Assembly (NCBI GenBank): GCA_029721435.1
Contig: CM056586.1
Coordinates: forward strand, 73,428,607-73,492,606
Length of the DNA stretch: 64,000 bases
Source: Gymnothorax reevesii
Taxonomy: Eukaryota; Chordata; Actinopteri; Anguilliformes; Muraenidae
Direction of reading: 5' to 3'
The translations under genes and the position numbers were made by a program. A model generated the notes under the pieces. That model did not search any database, was not told the DNA's origin, and saw only the letters and a program-made list of their open reading frames with translations. The stretch's first letter is position 1. Each line of letters starts with the position of its first letter. This document shows positions 52,801 to 57,060 of this stretch, in pieces.

Positions 52801-55150
52801 CATCCACTGAGGATTCTGCTTTTTCAGCTTACTTTTCGACACCTTTGGAATGAATCTGCATTGTGATTCAAGAAAAACCCCCTTAAATCTTTCCCACATC
52901 TCATTTACGGACTCACAGTCCAGGAGTGTCTCCCATTTTATTTCACTTAGATATGAGCGCATCCTGTCAAAGTTTGCTCGCCTAAAATGGAAAATTTTTG
53001 TTTTTGAATACACCTTTTTAACTTCCCATGAAACATCAAAATTAACAGCAGATTGATCACTTGTCCCAAATGGCTCCAGTACCTCAACATTGCTAATTCT
53101 ATCAGGGTCATTACAGAGCACTAAGTCTAAAATTGCCTTCTCTCTTGTAGGTTTATTAACATACCACACCAAGAAATTATCATTTATAACATCTAGAAAT
53201 TTATCCTCCCCCCTACCCTGTCCTCTCACCATTTCCCAATTGATACCAGGATAATTTAAGTCTCCCATAATAATAGTCCCTCCACCTCTACAAGCTTGCG
53301 TAATCCTCCTAAAAAGCATTATATTGACTGTAATGTGCAAAGCTGGTGGTCGATAGCATACTCCTTTGTTTAAACCCATCATGTTTGGCAATGAGCCTGA
53401 CCCAGATATCTTCACAGGACAAGGAATGTTCAATTTCGGGAATTTCCTGTACATTTATGTTTTCGTTCACATAGATTGCTACGCCCCCTCCTCGCCTATA
53501 ACATCTATCCTTCCCAAAGAGCTTATAACCTTCTATATTATATTCATCTCCATCCTCTTCACTTAGCCATGTCTCTGTAATCCTAACTATGTCATAGCCC
53601 TCACTAATCATAACCACCTCAAGCTCTGGAAATTTATTTTTTATGCTTCTTGCATTTAAATAAAAACATTTCAGGTTATTACTAATGCTCTTCCCCCTTG
53701 ATTTCCTATGTGGTCGCTGCTTCAAGCCCCCCACTACGCTTTGTTGAAACAGTGCTGGGTTGCAGTCTGCTCTGAAATGTTAAAGAACTGATGCTCGCAA
53801 GAAACCATTATTTATTCATCTGAACTTACTGAGTTGAGTTTTTAAGACCGCCCCTAACCTAATTCTGTTTCAGAGCACTGGCATGCAAATTGATGAAAAA
53901 TCACTGCACGATATTCTCAACGAAGTCGACCTGAACAAAAACGGGCAGGTTGAGCTCAACGAATTCTTACAGGTAAGGTCTTCCACTTCCAGCTGAGGTG
54001 AGGAGGTCGGTTCCCAGTTTCTGGTCATTGATATCGGTTAATTGTACCAAATGACTGGTTGGATCCAAGTCTAAATTGATGTGCAGCTCGTTTCATTATT
54101 CCATCAGTAGATGTCAATATGTGCTAAAAATGTACAGTAGCTTTGCCCATTGTGGGAAATGTAATAATGTGGGCCATAATTCAAGGTTTAAAAGTCCCAT
54201 ATTGTATTGTTTTTCAGGTTATTATTTTCTTGGATATCTAAAGGGGAGCATAATAAACCTTTTAGCAGACAAACACATAGAAATCCATAATTTCTAGGCC
54301 ATTCTCTGCTTGTCTTTCTCACAACTCTGAGCAGACTGTTTTCAGTGGTTGAAATTCAGAAAAAGTATTTTTGTCATATTGAAGGACAGTGTCACATACC
54401 TGTGCTGTATCTGCATATATTGAGAGAAATATTCAAACCCAGAATGCCACATTTTTGTGCCCACATCATTACATCACATGGAAAATATGTAGATTTTGTG
54501 CATCATTTTATACACATTTCCTTGTAATACAGCAGGACATAATTGGGACCATTGGAAACCTTGGAATCTCCACTAGAGTTTAAGATGAACTTGAAGTTTC
54601 CCAGGTTCGAATATAGTAGCTGCATTTCAGGAACACATATACGGATCCTTAGCTTTTACAGGGTTGAAGGTGATCTAAGCACGGTTGGGTGACGTCATTT
54701 CTGTTGATGTTTGAATTATTCTCAAACCAAGCAGAGGGCTAGCTCACCCCTCCCTCCCCCTCTCACGCGCCCCTGTTTCCTGAAACTGCCATGATGCCAA
54801 ACCCCACCCCCCCATCCCTCTTGTTGGTGTTTGGCTGGATGGTCCAGGCTGGACCAGCTTGTTTTTGTTGCAGAGTTTGGAGCACAGGCTGTTTTTTTAC
54901 AGCATATTCAGGGGACACGCAGCTAGCGGATTGTGAGGAGATGTTTACTTCGTGTGACAAAAAATGTTCTGGCTTAGGAACAAGACTTGGAGCACCTTTA
55001 ATATGTGGCTGGTTGTCATTTCAGCTCATGAATGCTGTAAAGAAAGGTCAGGTGTCGGACAGCCGCTTGGCCATCCTGATGAAGGCCGCAGAGGAGAGTT
55101 TGGACCGCAGGGCGCCGGTATCAGTGGACCGTAGCGGCGGAGGCGTGTGA
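12062..55150 (+). CDS. gpd2: Mitochondrial FAD-dependent glycerol-3-phosphate dehydrogenase, 16 coding exons (whole gene span)
   Basis: The enzyme oxidises sn-glycerol-3-phosphate to dihydroxyacetone phosphate at the outer face of the inner mitochondrial membrane and feeds electrons to ubiquinone (glycerol-phosphate shuttle). Seen here: joining the 16 exons listed separately gives an uninterrupted 727-codon frame plus TGA. Order of parts: a basic, hydrophobic N-terminus (1-34) consistent with mitochondrial targeting and a membrane segment; the FAD-binding GGGATG loop at 76-81; the substrate/FAD region with [15 protein letters not shown] in exon 3; the family signature [11 protein letters not shown] at 434-444; and two C-terminal EF-hands (loops 636-647 and 672-683). 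The second EF loop is canonical ([12 protein letters not shown]); the first is degenerate, with Gly and Lys at positions 3 and 5. The start has G at -3 and G at +4. No stop, frameshift or missing exon is visible. Oddity: residue 92 is Asn where the family signature usually has Gly. Identification is by recall of human GPD2, which has the same length and near-identical long blocks. Confidence 0.97.
13070..13322 (-). mobile_element. Tc1-like transposase fragment
   Basis: The minus strand encodes [17 protein letters not shown], the degenerate form of the GGGSVMVWGCFAASGTG block of Tc1 transposases. A neighbouring frame reads [12 protein letters not shown], the block around the first catalytic Asp. 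The two lie in different frames, so it is a relic. Element ends were not found. Confidence 0.65.
13323..15373. other. Intron 1 sequence, nothing recognised
   Basis: AT-rich intron. No exon, element end or RNA gene could be supported between the Tc1 fragment and the TTAA-flanked MITE. Confidence 0.4.
15374..15711. mobile_element. TTAA-flanked (piggyBac-like) MITE, family A
   Basis: Begins TTAACCCTAGAAC and ends GTTCTAGGGTTAA, an exact 13-base inverted terminal match that includes TTAA at both ends. A subterminal GGGTGATTTT / AAAATCACCC pair is also inverted. Length is 338 bases with no transposase. TTAA target choice is characteristic of piggyBac-type transposases. Confidence 0.8.
15712..17128. 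other. Intron 1 sequence, nothing recognised
   Basis: AT-rich intron between two TTAA-flanked elements. No supported feature. Confidence 0.4.
17129..17367. mobile_element. TTAA-flanked (piggyBac-like) MITE, family B
   Basis: Begins TTAACTCATTCCCTACGG and ends CCGTAGGGAATGAGTTAA, an exact 18-base inverted terminal repeat including TTAA. The 239-base body is CpG-rich (GACAGCGCGGC, CTGACGATCGCGG), unlike its AT-rich surroundings. An internal partial copy of the end, CATTCCCTACGG, occurs at 17180-17191. No ORF with known similarity. Confidence 0.85.
17860..18236. mobile_element. hAT-type MITE with perfect 8-bp target duplication
   Basis: Begins CAGGGTCGGGTTCAAGTACTT and ends with the inverse of CAGAGTTGGGGCCAAGTACTT. 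Both sides carry GTCTTTTC (17852-17859 and 18237-18244), an exact 8-bp duplication as made by hAT transposases. The 377-base interior is full of AAGTACTT motifs and a TAGGCATTAGGCCTAATGC palindrome; it has no transposase. Confidence 0.88.
18570..19835 (-). mobile_element. Decayed Tc1-like transposon, family with GTGTGACAAATATGCAAAAA ends
   Basis: The left part ends near CATTTGAAAAAGTAATTGCC and the right part carries TTTTTCACATTGGGCCGCGT, GGTTGGATAGCTTTTTCC and GTGTGACAAATATGCAAAAA. The same blocks recur in the copies at 33.1-35.0 and 37.9-38.9 kb. The transposase is unreadable. A short MITE is nested at 19160-19262. Family assignment is by recall of fish repeats. Confidence 0.6.
19160..19262. 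mobile_element. Short MITE nested in the Tc1-like relic
   Basis: GGCGTGTTTCCCAAAA at the left and TTTTGGGAAACGCACC at the right are near-perfect inverted ends, 103 bases apart. The flanking sequence reads as one continuous older repeat once this segment is removed (CACCCA joined to AGGTCCTGAAG). It contains no ORF. Confidence 0.65.
19836..21498. other. Intron 1 sequence, nothing recognised
   Basis: AT-rich intron. A short repeat of GATGATCGAG is seen near 20747-20768. No other feature could be supported. Confidence 0.4.
21507..22759. mobile_element. hAT-like non-autonomous element, 1.25 kb
   Basis: The left end GGGCTCTAAATTCGTTG and the inverse of the right end, GGGCTCTAATTTCTTGG, match closely. 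Flanks are GGAACGTT (21499-21506) and GATACGTT (22760-22767), an 8-bp duplication with two differences. Ends are CpG-rich: the left contains repeated GGCGCGGCG, the right has three AAATTACCACTGCGC-like units. No transposase was recognised. A foldback repeat is nested at 22.23-22.37 kb. Confidence 0.65.
22228..22365. repeat. Foldback repeat, copy 2, nested in the hAT-like element
   Basis: The arms of about 41 bases meet at 22278/22279 (AATACACG|CGTGTATT) and extend outward through TCAAAGTCAATGC on the left and GCATTGACTTTGA on the right, with few mismatches. The right flank (TTCGTTTTGCGTCC, GTGAAAGCAGC) matches the copy near 2.9 kb, placing both in one family. Confidence 0.75.
22830..25260 (-). 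mobile_element. Decayed Tc1-like transposon, interrupted by a second Tc1 copy
   Basis: Two halves belong together: 22830-23192 and 24077-25260. The left half carries the CAGTCCAGCACCC and CAGGCATGCC blocks; the right half carries GGTGTCTTCTCTGAGGTGG, GAAGTCGACGGCGCTTCTGG and GTCCCGACTCTTTTGGAATG. These correspond, on the minus strand, to a Tc1-type transposase gene with its regions in order. The right terminus is near CAAGTTGGGGTTGTAA at 25240-25257. Many stops; inactive. Assignment is by recall of teleost Tc1 elements. Confidence 0.65.
23193..24076 (+). mobile_element. Tc1-like transposon fragment inserted in an older Tc1 copy
   Basis: The plus strand reads [20 protein letters not shown] at about 23592, the start of a Tc1-type transposase with its first helix-turn-helix. 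It continues in another frame as [14 protein letters not shown] (GRP motif, about 23765) and [15 protein letters not shown]. It then jumps to the 3' end, TTCCAAACTTTTGAGCGG at 24053-24070, so the catalytic part is deleted. The left end near GAAAGTTTGGTATCAC is its partner terminal repeat. Confidence 0.75.
25261..25751. other. Intron 1 sequence with a possible repeat fragment
   Basis: The stretch near 25575-25610 (TTGGGTCATTGTCTTGCAG) resembles a phrase common in decayed fish DNA transposons. Nothing more can be supported. Confidence 0.35.
25752..25819. repeat. (TA)n microsatellite
   Basis: About 34 uninterrupted TA units. It lies in intron 1, about 930 bases before coding exon 2. Long pure TA tracts are prone to slippage and can extrude cruciforms. 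Confidence 0.97.
26210..26479. repeat. 45-bp minisatellite, six copies
   Basis: Six near-identical 45-base units containing CCGTCTGTGAGCTCTCATTC and GAGACTGATCTGACGCTGA. Copies alternate CACTGTGAG and CCCTGTGAG for units 1-5, suggesting a 90-bp higher-order step. Because 45 is a multiple of three, the minus strand stays open as a 15-residue repeat ([14 protein letters not shown] plus V or G); there is no sign it is a gene. Confidence 0.95.
26752..26923 (+). CDS. gpd2: gpd2 coding exon 2 (residues 35-91 plus first base of codon 92)
   Basis: The acceptor is GTTCTAG at 26745-26751 and the donor is CGAA|GTGAGT at 26924. The exon is 172 bases and ends in phase 1. It holds the Rossmann-type FAD-binding loop: [18 protein letters not shown], with GGGATG at residues 76-81. 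The preceding 14.6-kb intron is the largest of the gene, and a 45-bp minisatellite ends about 270 bases upstream of this acceptor. Confidence 0.96.
27090..27735 (-). mobile_element. Probable decayed Tc1-like DNA transposon
   Basis: Phrases such as CAGACTGAACCCCAAACCATAATATTACCACG and GTTCTCCAGCTC resemble the minus-strand transposase region of fish Tc1 copies (region around PNDSVMVWG). GGTGTGCAGTCC and CATCAGAGGTA motifs occur, the last twice (27487, 27726). No terminal repeats were defined and no frame is readable, so this is a tentative call. Confidence 0.35.
27736..29042. other. Intron 2 sequence, nothing recognised
   Basis: AT-rich intron leading to exon 3, with a T-run near 28615-28625. 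An ORF open through exon 3 begins in this intron but has no similarity before 29043. Confidence 0.4.
29043..29167 (+). CDS. gpd2: gpd2 coding exon 3 (end of codon 92, residues 93-133)
   Basis: The acceptor is CGTCCCCAG ending at 29042 and the donor CAG|GTAAAC starts at 29168. The exon completes codon 92 as AAT (Asn) and encodes [19 protein letters not shown] and [21 protein letters not shown], one of the most conserved blocks of the family. The frame stays open upstream and downstream of the exon, but conservation to the known protein stops exactly at the splice sites. Confidence 0.96.
29205..30075. repeat. Diverged tandem array, about 125-145 bp per unit, in intron 3
   Basis: About five degenerate units recur: a GATTGGCTGA box at 29433, 29576, 29701 (GATTGGGTGA) and 29845, then a decayed version near 29973. 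Each is followed by CATTTTCGACTTCT-like and GATTTGGACCAGACTTGG-like blocks, then CCCTGACC and CCAGTATGGC. The copies are old and point-mutated. The array starts 40 bases after the exon 3 donor. Confidence 0.75.
30482..30579 (+). CDS. gpd2: gpd2 coding exon 4 (residues 134-165 plus two bases of codon 166)
   Basis: The acceptor is TTAATTTAG ending at 30481. The donor is ACAG|GTGAGA starting at 30580. The 98-base exon encodes [20 protein letters not shown] and [12 protein letters not shown] and ends in phase 2, joining exon 5 to give Arg166. Confidence 0.95.
30580..31558. other. Intron 4 sequence before the Tc1-like element
   Basis: AT-rich intron with an A-run at 30810-30822. No exon or element end could be supported. 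Confidence 0.4.
31559..33061 (+). mobile_element. Tc1-like (DD34E) transposon, 1503 bp, long inverted repeats, TA target
   Basis: The ends CAATCCCAGTTCCGAAATAG and the inverse of the right end CAACCCCGTTTCCAAAATAG are flanked by TA at 31557-31558 and 33062-33063. Homology between the two ends continues for about 200 bases, so the inverted repeats are long. Between them lies a transposase gene. This is the best-preserved DNA transposon in the window, but its gene is broken (see next entry). Confidence 0.88.
31920..32841 (+). pseudogene. Tc1-like transposase pseudogene
   Basis: ATG at 31920 opens [13 protein letters not shown], then a stop. The frame continues with the helix-turn-helix region [18 protein letters not shown] and meets two TGA codons, each at a position where CGA would give Arg. 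A frame change near 32200 leads into the catalytic part, open to TAA at 32841. There the first Asp is in LRSDESIF, the second in [11 protein letters not shown], and the Glu in [12 protein letters not shown]. Thirty-four residues separate the second Asp and the Glu, so it is DD34E. Family length is about 340 residues; this copy is not translatable. Confidence 0.85.
33150..35000 (+). mobile_element. Decayed Tc1-like transposon split by an L2 LINE
   Basis: The left end carries CCAATGTGAAAAAGTAATCAC, the terminal repeat of the same family as 18.57-19.83 kb. Plus-strand transposase relics follow: around 33590-34050 (AATGTTCAGTCATCAGTCCG, GACCTGAAGCTCACGC) and 34850-34985 (CCTGATTTGACCCCCATTG, GTGGCTGAATTAAAG). 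The two parts would be contiguous if the L2 piece at 34081-34845 were removed. The right end is lost. Confidence 0.65.
34081..34845 (-). mobile_element. L2-clade LINE 3' fragment, nested in the Tc1-like copy
   Basis: The minus strand encodes fragments of the C-terminal part of an L2/jockey-type ORF2: [20 protein letters not shown] near 34650-34710, [21 protein letters not shown] sequence near 34570-34620, then [10 protein letters not shown] and [14 protein letters not shown]. Its 3' terminus on the plus strand is the (ATCA)n run at 34081-34096, typical of L2 tails. The reading frame is interrupted. Confidence 0.7.
35092..35240. repeat. Interspersed repeat, diverged copy of the 58.0-kb TTAA element
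   Basis: Shares ordered blocks with 58020-58165: GGCTAATGCTT, ACAGGGAAATAGCTA, GGGAACGATA, GGGAAA.GAGTG and ATATATCGGCAACC.GCAGG. The terminal TTAA is no longer intact here. Orientation is the same in both copies. Confidence 0.7.
35241..36179. other. Intron 4 sequence, partly repeat-like
   Basis: The stretch 35615-35900 is GC- and CpG-richer than its surroundings (CGGCGGGCCGCC, GTGTGCGCGC) with two C-runs. It may be another non-autonomous element, but no matching ends were found. Confidence 0.35.
36180..36455 (+). mobile_element. Rex1/CR1-like LINE 3' end
   Basis: Holds the last codons of a LINE ORF (ATATTTCTTCACCCAAAGAG, i.e. a [12 protein letters not shown] segment) and the tail GGGCTGAATGGCCTGTTCTT followed by (TTATG)n at 36433-36452. 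It matches the 3' end of the minus-strand LINE at 50.86-53.77 kb, in opposite orientation. Confidence 0.8.
36709..36872 (+). CDS. gpd2: gpd2 coding exon 5 (codon 166 end, residues 167-220, first base of 221)
   Basis: The acceptor is TTATTCAAG ending at 36708, with a weak pyrimidine tract, and the donor is GACG|GTAATT at 36873. It encodes [20 protein letters not shown] and [14 protein letters not shown], ending GAIVYYD. The 6.1-kb intron before it contains a 1.5-kb Tc1-like element, a second Tc1 copy split by an L2 LINE, and a Rex1-like tail. Confidence 0.95.
37022..37201. mobile_element. TTAA-flanked MITE, family C, with a perfect hairpin
   Basis: Begins TTAACCCTTAGA and ends TCTAAGGGTTAA, an exact 12-base inverted match including TTAA. 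The 180-base body contains the hairpin at 37086-37143. No ORF. Lies in intron 5, ending 321 bases upstream of the exon 6 acceptor. Confidence 0.82.
37086..37143. repeat. Perfect 27-bp inverted repeat with 4-base loop
   Basis: The arm 37086-37112 is exactly complementary to 37117-37143; the loop is GTCT. The core is AACCTATCATGCGGCAACTT. An RNA from either strand would fold into a fully paired 27-bp stem. Confidence 0.95.
37523..37687 (+). CDS. gpd2: gpd2 coding exon 6 (codon 221 end, residues 222-275, first base of 276)
   Basis: The acceptor CTCTCACTGCAG ends at 37522. The donor is ACGG|GTAAAT at 37688. The exon gives [20 protein letters not shown], then [17 protein letters not shown], matching the family closely. 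A hairpin-bearing MITE ends 321 bases upstream of this acceptor. Confidence 0.96.
37870..37892. repeat. (AATTT)n microsatellite
   Basis: Four to five units of TTTAA just downstream of exon 6. Confidence 0.85.
37893..38945 (-). mobile_element. Decayed Tc1-like transposon, third copy of the same family
   Basis: Shows family phrases in order: GTTTTTGAGCGTGAACTGG near 38097, ATCTTGTCAGACCAAAG near 38174, TTTCACCATCTCGCTCTCCC near 38281 and GGGTTGGACAGC near 38763. The terminal phrase GTGTGACTCATATGCAAATG follows near 38874. The transposase frame is lost. Confidence 0.6.
38946..39845. other. Intron 6 sequence, nothing recognised
   Basis: AT-rich intron before exon 7. No supported feature. Confidence 0.4.
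39846..39990 (+). CDS. gpd2: gpd2 coding exon 7 (codon 276 end, residues 277-323, two bases of 324)
   Basis: The acceptor TTCTTTTATAG ends at 39845; the donor is ACAG|GTAACG at 39991. The exon encodes [19 protein letters not shown] and then [15 protein letters not shown]. The INATGPF block is a typical DAO-family FAD contact. Phase 2 into exon 8 gives Ser324. Confidence 0.95.
40005..40028. promoter_or_regulatory. Two direct TGACCTTGT motifs (AGGTCA half-sites)
   Basis: TGACCTTGT occurs at 40009-40017 and again at 40020-40028, just inside intron 7. Read on the minus strand each is ACAAGGTCA, the half-site used by monomer-binding nuclear receptors. Function is not shown by the sequence. Confidence 0.25.
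40029..40915. other. Intron 7 sequence, nothing recognised
   Basis: AT-rich intron with a polypyrimidine and C-run tract before the exon 8 acceptor. Confidence 0.4.
40916..41109 (+). CDS. gpd2: gpd2 coding exon 8 (codon 324 end, residues 325-388, first base of 389)
   Basis: The acceptor follows a run of C: CCCCCGCAG ending at 40915. A second AG five bases downstream would break the frame, so 40916 is chosen. The donor is GAGG|GTGAGT at 41110. It encodes [30 protein letters not shown] and [20 protein letters not shown], the substrate-domain core. Confidence 0.95.
41738..42130. repeat. Two related units starting TTAGCTCCCGCCGC
   Basis: Blocks beginning TTAGCTCCCGCCGC at 41738 and 41991 are each followed by GGTAT(C/T)GGGCT and a GTGCG/TGTGTGCG-rich stretch. 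The first also contains TGACCTTGG (41901-41909) and TCAAGGTCA (41919-41927), a link to the array at 45 kb. The family is not identified. Confidence 0.55.
42131..44020. other. Intron 8 sequence with a possible transposon end
   Basis: CAGTACCCATCAAAAGTTTAAAC at about 43344 resembles a Tc1 terminal repeat without a visible partner. A related motif, AGCTCCAGTCAAAAG, occurs at 58357. The rest of the intron shows nothing supported. Confidence 0.35.
44021..44155 (+). CDS. gpd2: gpd2 coding exon 9 (codon 389 end, residues 390-433, first base of 434)
   Basis: The acceptor AACTTGCCAG ends at 44020. The donor is GCAG|GTCGGG at 44156, a weak GTCGGG site supported by the frame. It encodes [20 protein letters not shown] and [19 protein letters not shown]. 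Confidence 0.94.
44414..44589 (+). CDS. gpd2: gpd2 coding exon 10 (codon 434 end, residues 435-492)
   Basis: The acceptor TACTTTAAG ends at 44413 and the donor is GAG|GTGAGC at 44590. With the last base of exon 9 it forms the second family signature [11 protein letters not shown] (434-444). It continues [20 protein letters not shown] and [13 protein letters not shown]. The intron before it is only 258 bases, the second shortest in the gene. Confidence 0.95.
45005..45487. repeat. 161-bp tandem array, three units, with periodic AGGTCA sites
   Basis: TTTTCGC(G/A)C(T/C)GTAACTC occurs at 45065, 45226 and 45387, exactly 161 bases apart. Each unit contains TGGCTATGAAAT-like, AAGCTTCTTGG-like and AAGGTCAT blocks. 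The sites TTAAGGTCA (45157), TCAAGGTCA (45318) and TCAAGGTCA (45479) keep the same 161-base spacing, as do CCAAGGTCA at 45177 and 45338. Confidence 0.88.
45511..45838. repeat. 34-bp minisatellite, about 9.5 copies
   Basis: Unit TGTGCCTCCCGAGCCCTCTG plus CGTCCGTGTGTCCC. Single-base variants occur among copies (CTACATC in the first, GGCTCCC in one). Since 34 is not a multiple of three, each strand stays open in all frames across the array, creating several spurious ORFs of 120-165 codons. Confidence 0.95.
46137..47572. other. Intron 10 sequence, nothing recognised
   Basis: AT-rich intron. No exon or element end supported. Confidence 0.4.
47573..47665. mobile_element. Very short inverted-repeat element (93 bp)
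   Basis: TATCCCCCGCCGC at the left is exactly inverted as GCGGCGGGGGATA at the right. Inside are GTCCGTACGGACGG (a GTCCGTACGGAC palindrome) and AATCGCGCGG. It is strikingly CpG-rich against an AT-rich intron. Confidence 0.7.
47755..47825. repeat. Imperfect hairpin related to the 37.1-kb hairpin
   Basis: CTATCATGTGGGAGCTC and the inverse of GGTTGCCACATGATAGATTT face each other across about 12 bases. The CTATCATG(C/T)GG core is shared with the perfect hairpin in the family C MITE. Confidence 0.55.
48054..48185 (+). CDS. gpd2: gpd2 coding exon 11 (residues 493-536)
   Basis: The acceptor AATCCACAG ends at 48053; the donor is GAG|GTATGT at 48186. The exon is 44 complete codons: [44 protein letters not shown]. 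It matches the DAO_C-like C-terminal domain. Confidence 0.95.
48481..48639 (+). CDS. gpd2: gpd2 coding exon 12 (residues 537-589)
   Basis: The acceptor TTGATTCCAG ends at 48480. The donor AAG|GTGATC at 48640 is weak beyond the GT. It encodes [40 protein letters not shown] and [13 protein letters not shown]. Confidence 0.95.
48640..50168. other. Intron 12 sequence, nothing recognised
   Basis: AT-rich intron. The stretch near 49640-49790 has CAACCCCTTTTCTGAAAAAG followed by CTGGGTCAGAATAGGAAATGC, which may be a decayed DNA-transposon end, but no partner was found. Confidence 0.35.
50169..50281 (+). CDS. gpd2: gpd2 coding exon 13 (residues 590-626 plus two bases of 627)
   Basis: The acceptor CATTTCTCACAG ends at 50168; the donor is AGAG|GTAAGT at 50282, a strong site. 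It encodes [20 protein letters not shown] and [17 protein letters not shown], the linker leading to the EF-hand domain. Confidence 0.95.
50388..50466 (+). CDS. gpd2: gpd2 coding exon 14 (codon 627 end, residues 628-653; first EF-hand)
   Basis: The acceptor ACATTAACAG ends at 50387 and the donor is AAG|GTAAAG at 50467. The short 79-base exon gives [20 protein letters not shown] and VQLVLK. The EF loop at 636-647 ([12 protein letters not shown]) lacks an acidic or Asn side chain at positions 3 and 5 and ends in Asp, so calcium binding here is doubtful. The preceding intron is 106 bases, the shortest in the gene. Confidence 0.95.
50856..53770 (-). mobile_element. Rex1/CR1-like LINE, nearly full ORF2 region, decayed
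   Basis: Minus strand, reading 53770 to 50856. The endonuclease domain has [31 protein letters not shown] and [10 protein letters not shown]. The reverse transcriptase has [45 protein letters not shown] and the catalytic FADD box in [13 protein letters not shown] near 51790. A C-terminal part has [24 protein letters not shown] and RKYFFTQRV. Frameshifts and stops divide it, so it is inactive. The 3' tail is (CATAA)n at 50861-50882 on the plus strand. It belongs to the jockey/CR1 group; Rex1 is my best guess from recall. Confidence 0.85.
51033..51150 (-). mobile_element. RTE-like LINE 3' tail nested in the Rex1/CR1-like LINE
   Basis: The block ATTTCATCCAAATCTGTCC to CTCCTTGGCGGAGGT interrupts the LINE between CTCTGCCTCAA and AATTACTCTTTGGG. 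The uninterrupted copy at 36.2 kb shows what was there before: about 30 bases of LINE sequence are missing at the junction. Such a tail ending in GGCGGAGGT is typical of fish RTE-type LINEs by recall. Confidence 0.6.
53874..53972 (+). CDS. gpd2: gpd2 coding exon 15 (residues 654-686; second EF-hand)
   Basis: The acceptor TTCTGTTTCAG ends at 53873 and the donor is CAG|GTAAGG at 53973. It encodes [20 protein letters not shown] and [13 protein letters not shown]. The loop at 672-683 has D, N, N at positions 1, 3, 5, G at 6 and E at 12, so it should bind calcium. The intron before it is expanded by a 2.9-kb LINE. Confidence 0.96.
53973..55024. other. Intron 15 sequence, nothing recognised
   Basis: AT-rich, with a C-run patch near 54802-54812 before the last exon. 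No supported element. Confidence 0.4.
55025..55150 (+). CDS. gpd2: gpd2 coding exon 16, last exon with stop (residues 687-727)
   Basis: The acceptor GTCATTTCAG ends at 55024. The exon encodes [37 protein letters not shown] and GGGV, then TGA at 55148-55150. The C-terminal DRSGGGV closely resembles the family end. The 3' UTR continues downstream. Confidence 0.95.
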   Translation, partial: LMNAVKKGQVSDSRLAILMKAAEESLDRRAPVSVDRSGGGV

Positions 55151-55690
55151 GGCCAACAGTCACTCATCGTCTCACCCGCACGCTAATTCAACGCTTAACT
55201 ATGCCTTCTCCCAAAGTTACGGAATGTCTCTCTGAACACACTCCCTGTTTTTCTCAATGTTCACATACCTACTTTTTTGACTGTTTTCTGTCTCGATACG
55301 CACATTGTTACCCTTTACAAGTCCTCATCTTCTACCTCTCCTTTATTATTTCATTTGAATGACTCTTCAGTTTGCAGTTCTTTTTCTTGTGTTTTAAATG
55401 TACAGCTGTAATTTTGGTCTTTGTGACAGATGTGTCTCATTTTTAGATTGAAAAATTTATGCAAATATATTTGTGGTCGTTTGCAGGGCATGATTTTGTT
55501 TCTGTGAAAGCTACTGTATTGTATGCGATGCCAATGTGCCATTTTATGCAAACTCAACTACAGAAAAGTTTAAACTGTTTCATATGAAAAAGAGGAATAG
55601 AAATCAATGATTCTGCATTCAGCTGAGAACTTTGCACCGACAGGATAATGGTTTAACTAATCAACTTAGTTTTTTTTGGTCAGTTTACAT
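55151..55690 (+). other. gpd2 3' UTR (proximal part)
   Basis: Non-coding sequence follows the stop directly. No AATAAA was seen before a decayed transposon begins near 55690. Candidate poly(A) signals lie further on: ATTAAA near 57363 and AATAAA near 57722, 58004 and 59212. The true 3' end cannot be set by eye. Confidence 0.5.
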
Positions 55691-57060
55691 GTATTACATA
55701 ATGCACCACATTCCAAATAAGTTGGGACAGGAGCATGTTTACCACTGTCTTACATCACTTTTCCTCTTAACAACGCAACTGCAATCTGGGAACTGAAGAC
55801 ACTAATCACTAAGTTGTGACCCTTGAATGTTTTCCCTCTACTGCTAGGGAAAGATACAGGCTCTCCGCTGTCAATCTGAAAAAGCCGAGCTTGGTATGGA
55901 AAGAGTCTTTTTGAAAGAAGCAAAGGGGTCCCTGAAATTCTGTCACCGAGAAGACAGCATATTTTGGTTCGAAACGCATGTGTGTCCATCAAAGCCAATG
56001 GTTCCCACAAAGATGTTCGATTTATCTGGGACAATGGGCCGTAACACCCCCCCATACCACAGCAGACACTGCCATTTCAACTGAGTGCTGCTAACTACCG
56101 GAAAGGTCCTTTTCTTCTTTGGTCTTGACACCATAACTTTAAGTGCTTCTTAAATTTTTTTTTTCAATTTGCGTCAGTTCATCTCAGATGCTCTGAAAAC
56201 GTCAGCAGCATTTCTGGATATTGTTGGTATATCATCAGCCTGATAGCATAATTGCCTGTCTCTTTTTTTTGAGGTTTTTCAAAAATATATTTTCAGTTTA
56301 TTCATTTTTAATTTTTATAATGGATTTTAGTTTTTTTTTTTTAAGGTTTTGAGAAAAAAAGAAAAAGCTAATTTTTTCGCCAGCACGAAAGAACAGGCAG
56401 CTGGGATCTCAATTTTGAGAAACTGTTTCGGCAATTATGCTATGAGGCTAAAGAAATAGTATTGATTTTTAGCTGTACAACCTTAACTTGCTTTTGCCGA
56501 TGCAGCCACGAACTTCGTTTACAACAAGTATTCAGTAGCCTCAGTGGTCATATTGATTACAGAAGTGTGTTTATTTTTATGGACATGCTGGTGAAGGACT
56601 TGAGTATTACTTGGCCTTCACCTTTATGCACACAGATCTTTCTGGGTTTATCTGAGTCTTTTAGTATTATTATGGACTATAGCTGGTGAAATGCGTACAT
56701 AAATATCCAAGCAGTTGCGCATAATAAAATGTTACTCCGAGACCGACAGCATATCTGCTCTCATTGCTTTATATAGATGCAGCTCAAACAAGACACTTCT
56801 GGATGCTTATTTTATAGCCAATTATGATGGCATCATCTGTTACCTGTTAACTAGGATACCTGTGGAATATACTAAACAGGTTTTTTCTGAAAATTCCTCA
56901 ATGTTCCTTGTTTTACATTTTCCCTGTCCCAACTTTTGTGGAATGTGCTGCAGGCAGCAAAATGGGAATGATTATATATTTACAATTATCAATGAAATTA
57001 AAACCTGAAAAATCATTTATTTGTTCATTTTTCAATTGAATGCAGGCGAGAATAATTTTC
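55690..57060 (-). mobile_element. Highly decayed Tc1-like transposon in the 3' region
   Basis: The left end CACATTCCAAATAAGTTGGGAC and the right part CCCTGTCCCAACTTTTGTGG resemble the terminal repeats of fish Tc1 elements. Between them, minus-strand transposase relics appear in order: AACACCCCCCCATACCAC near 56042, TTCTTCTTTGGTCTTGACACC near 56110, and TTTTAGTATTATTATGGACTATAGC near 56660. No readable frame is left. It may be included in the gpd2 3' UTR. Confidence 0.6.
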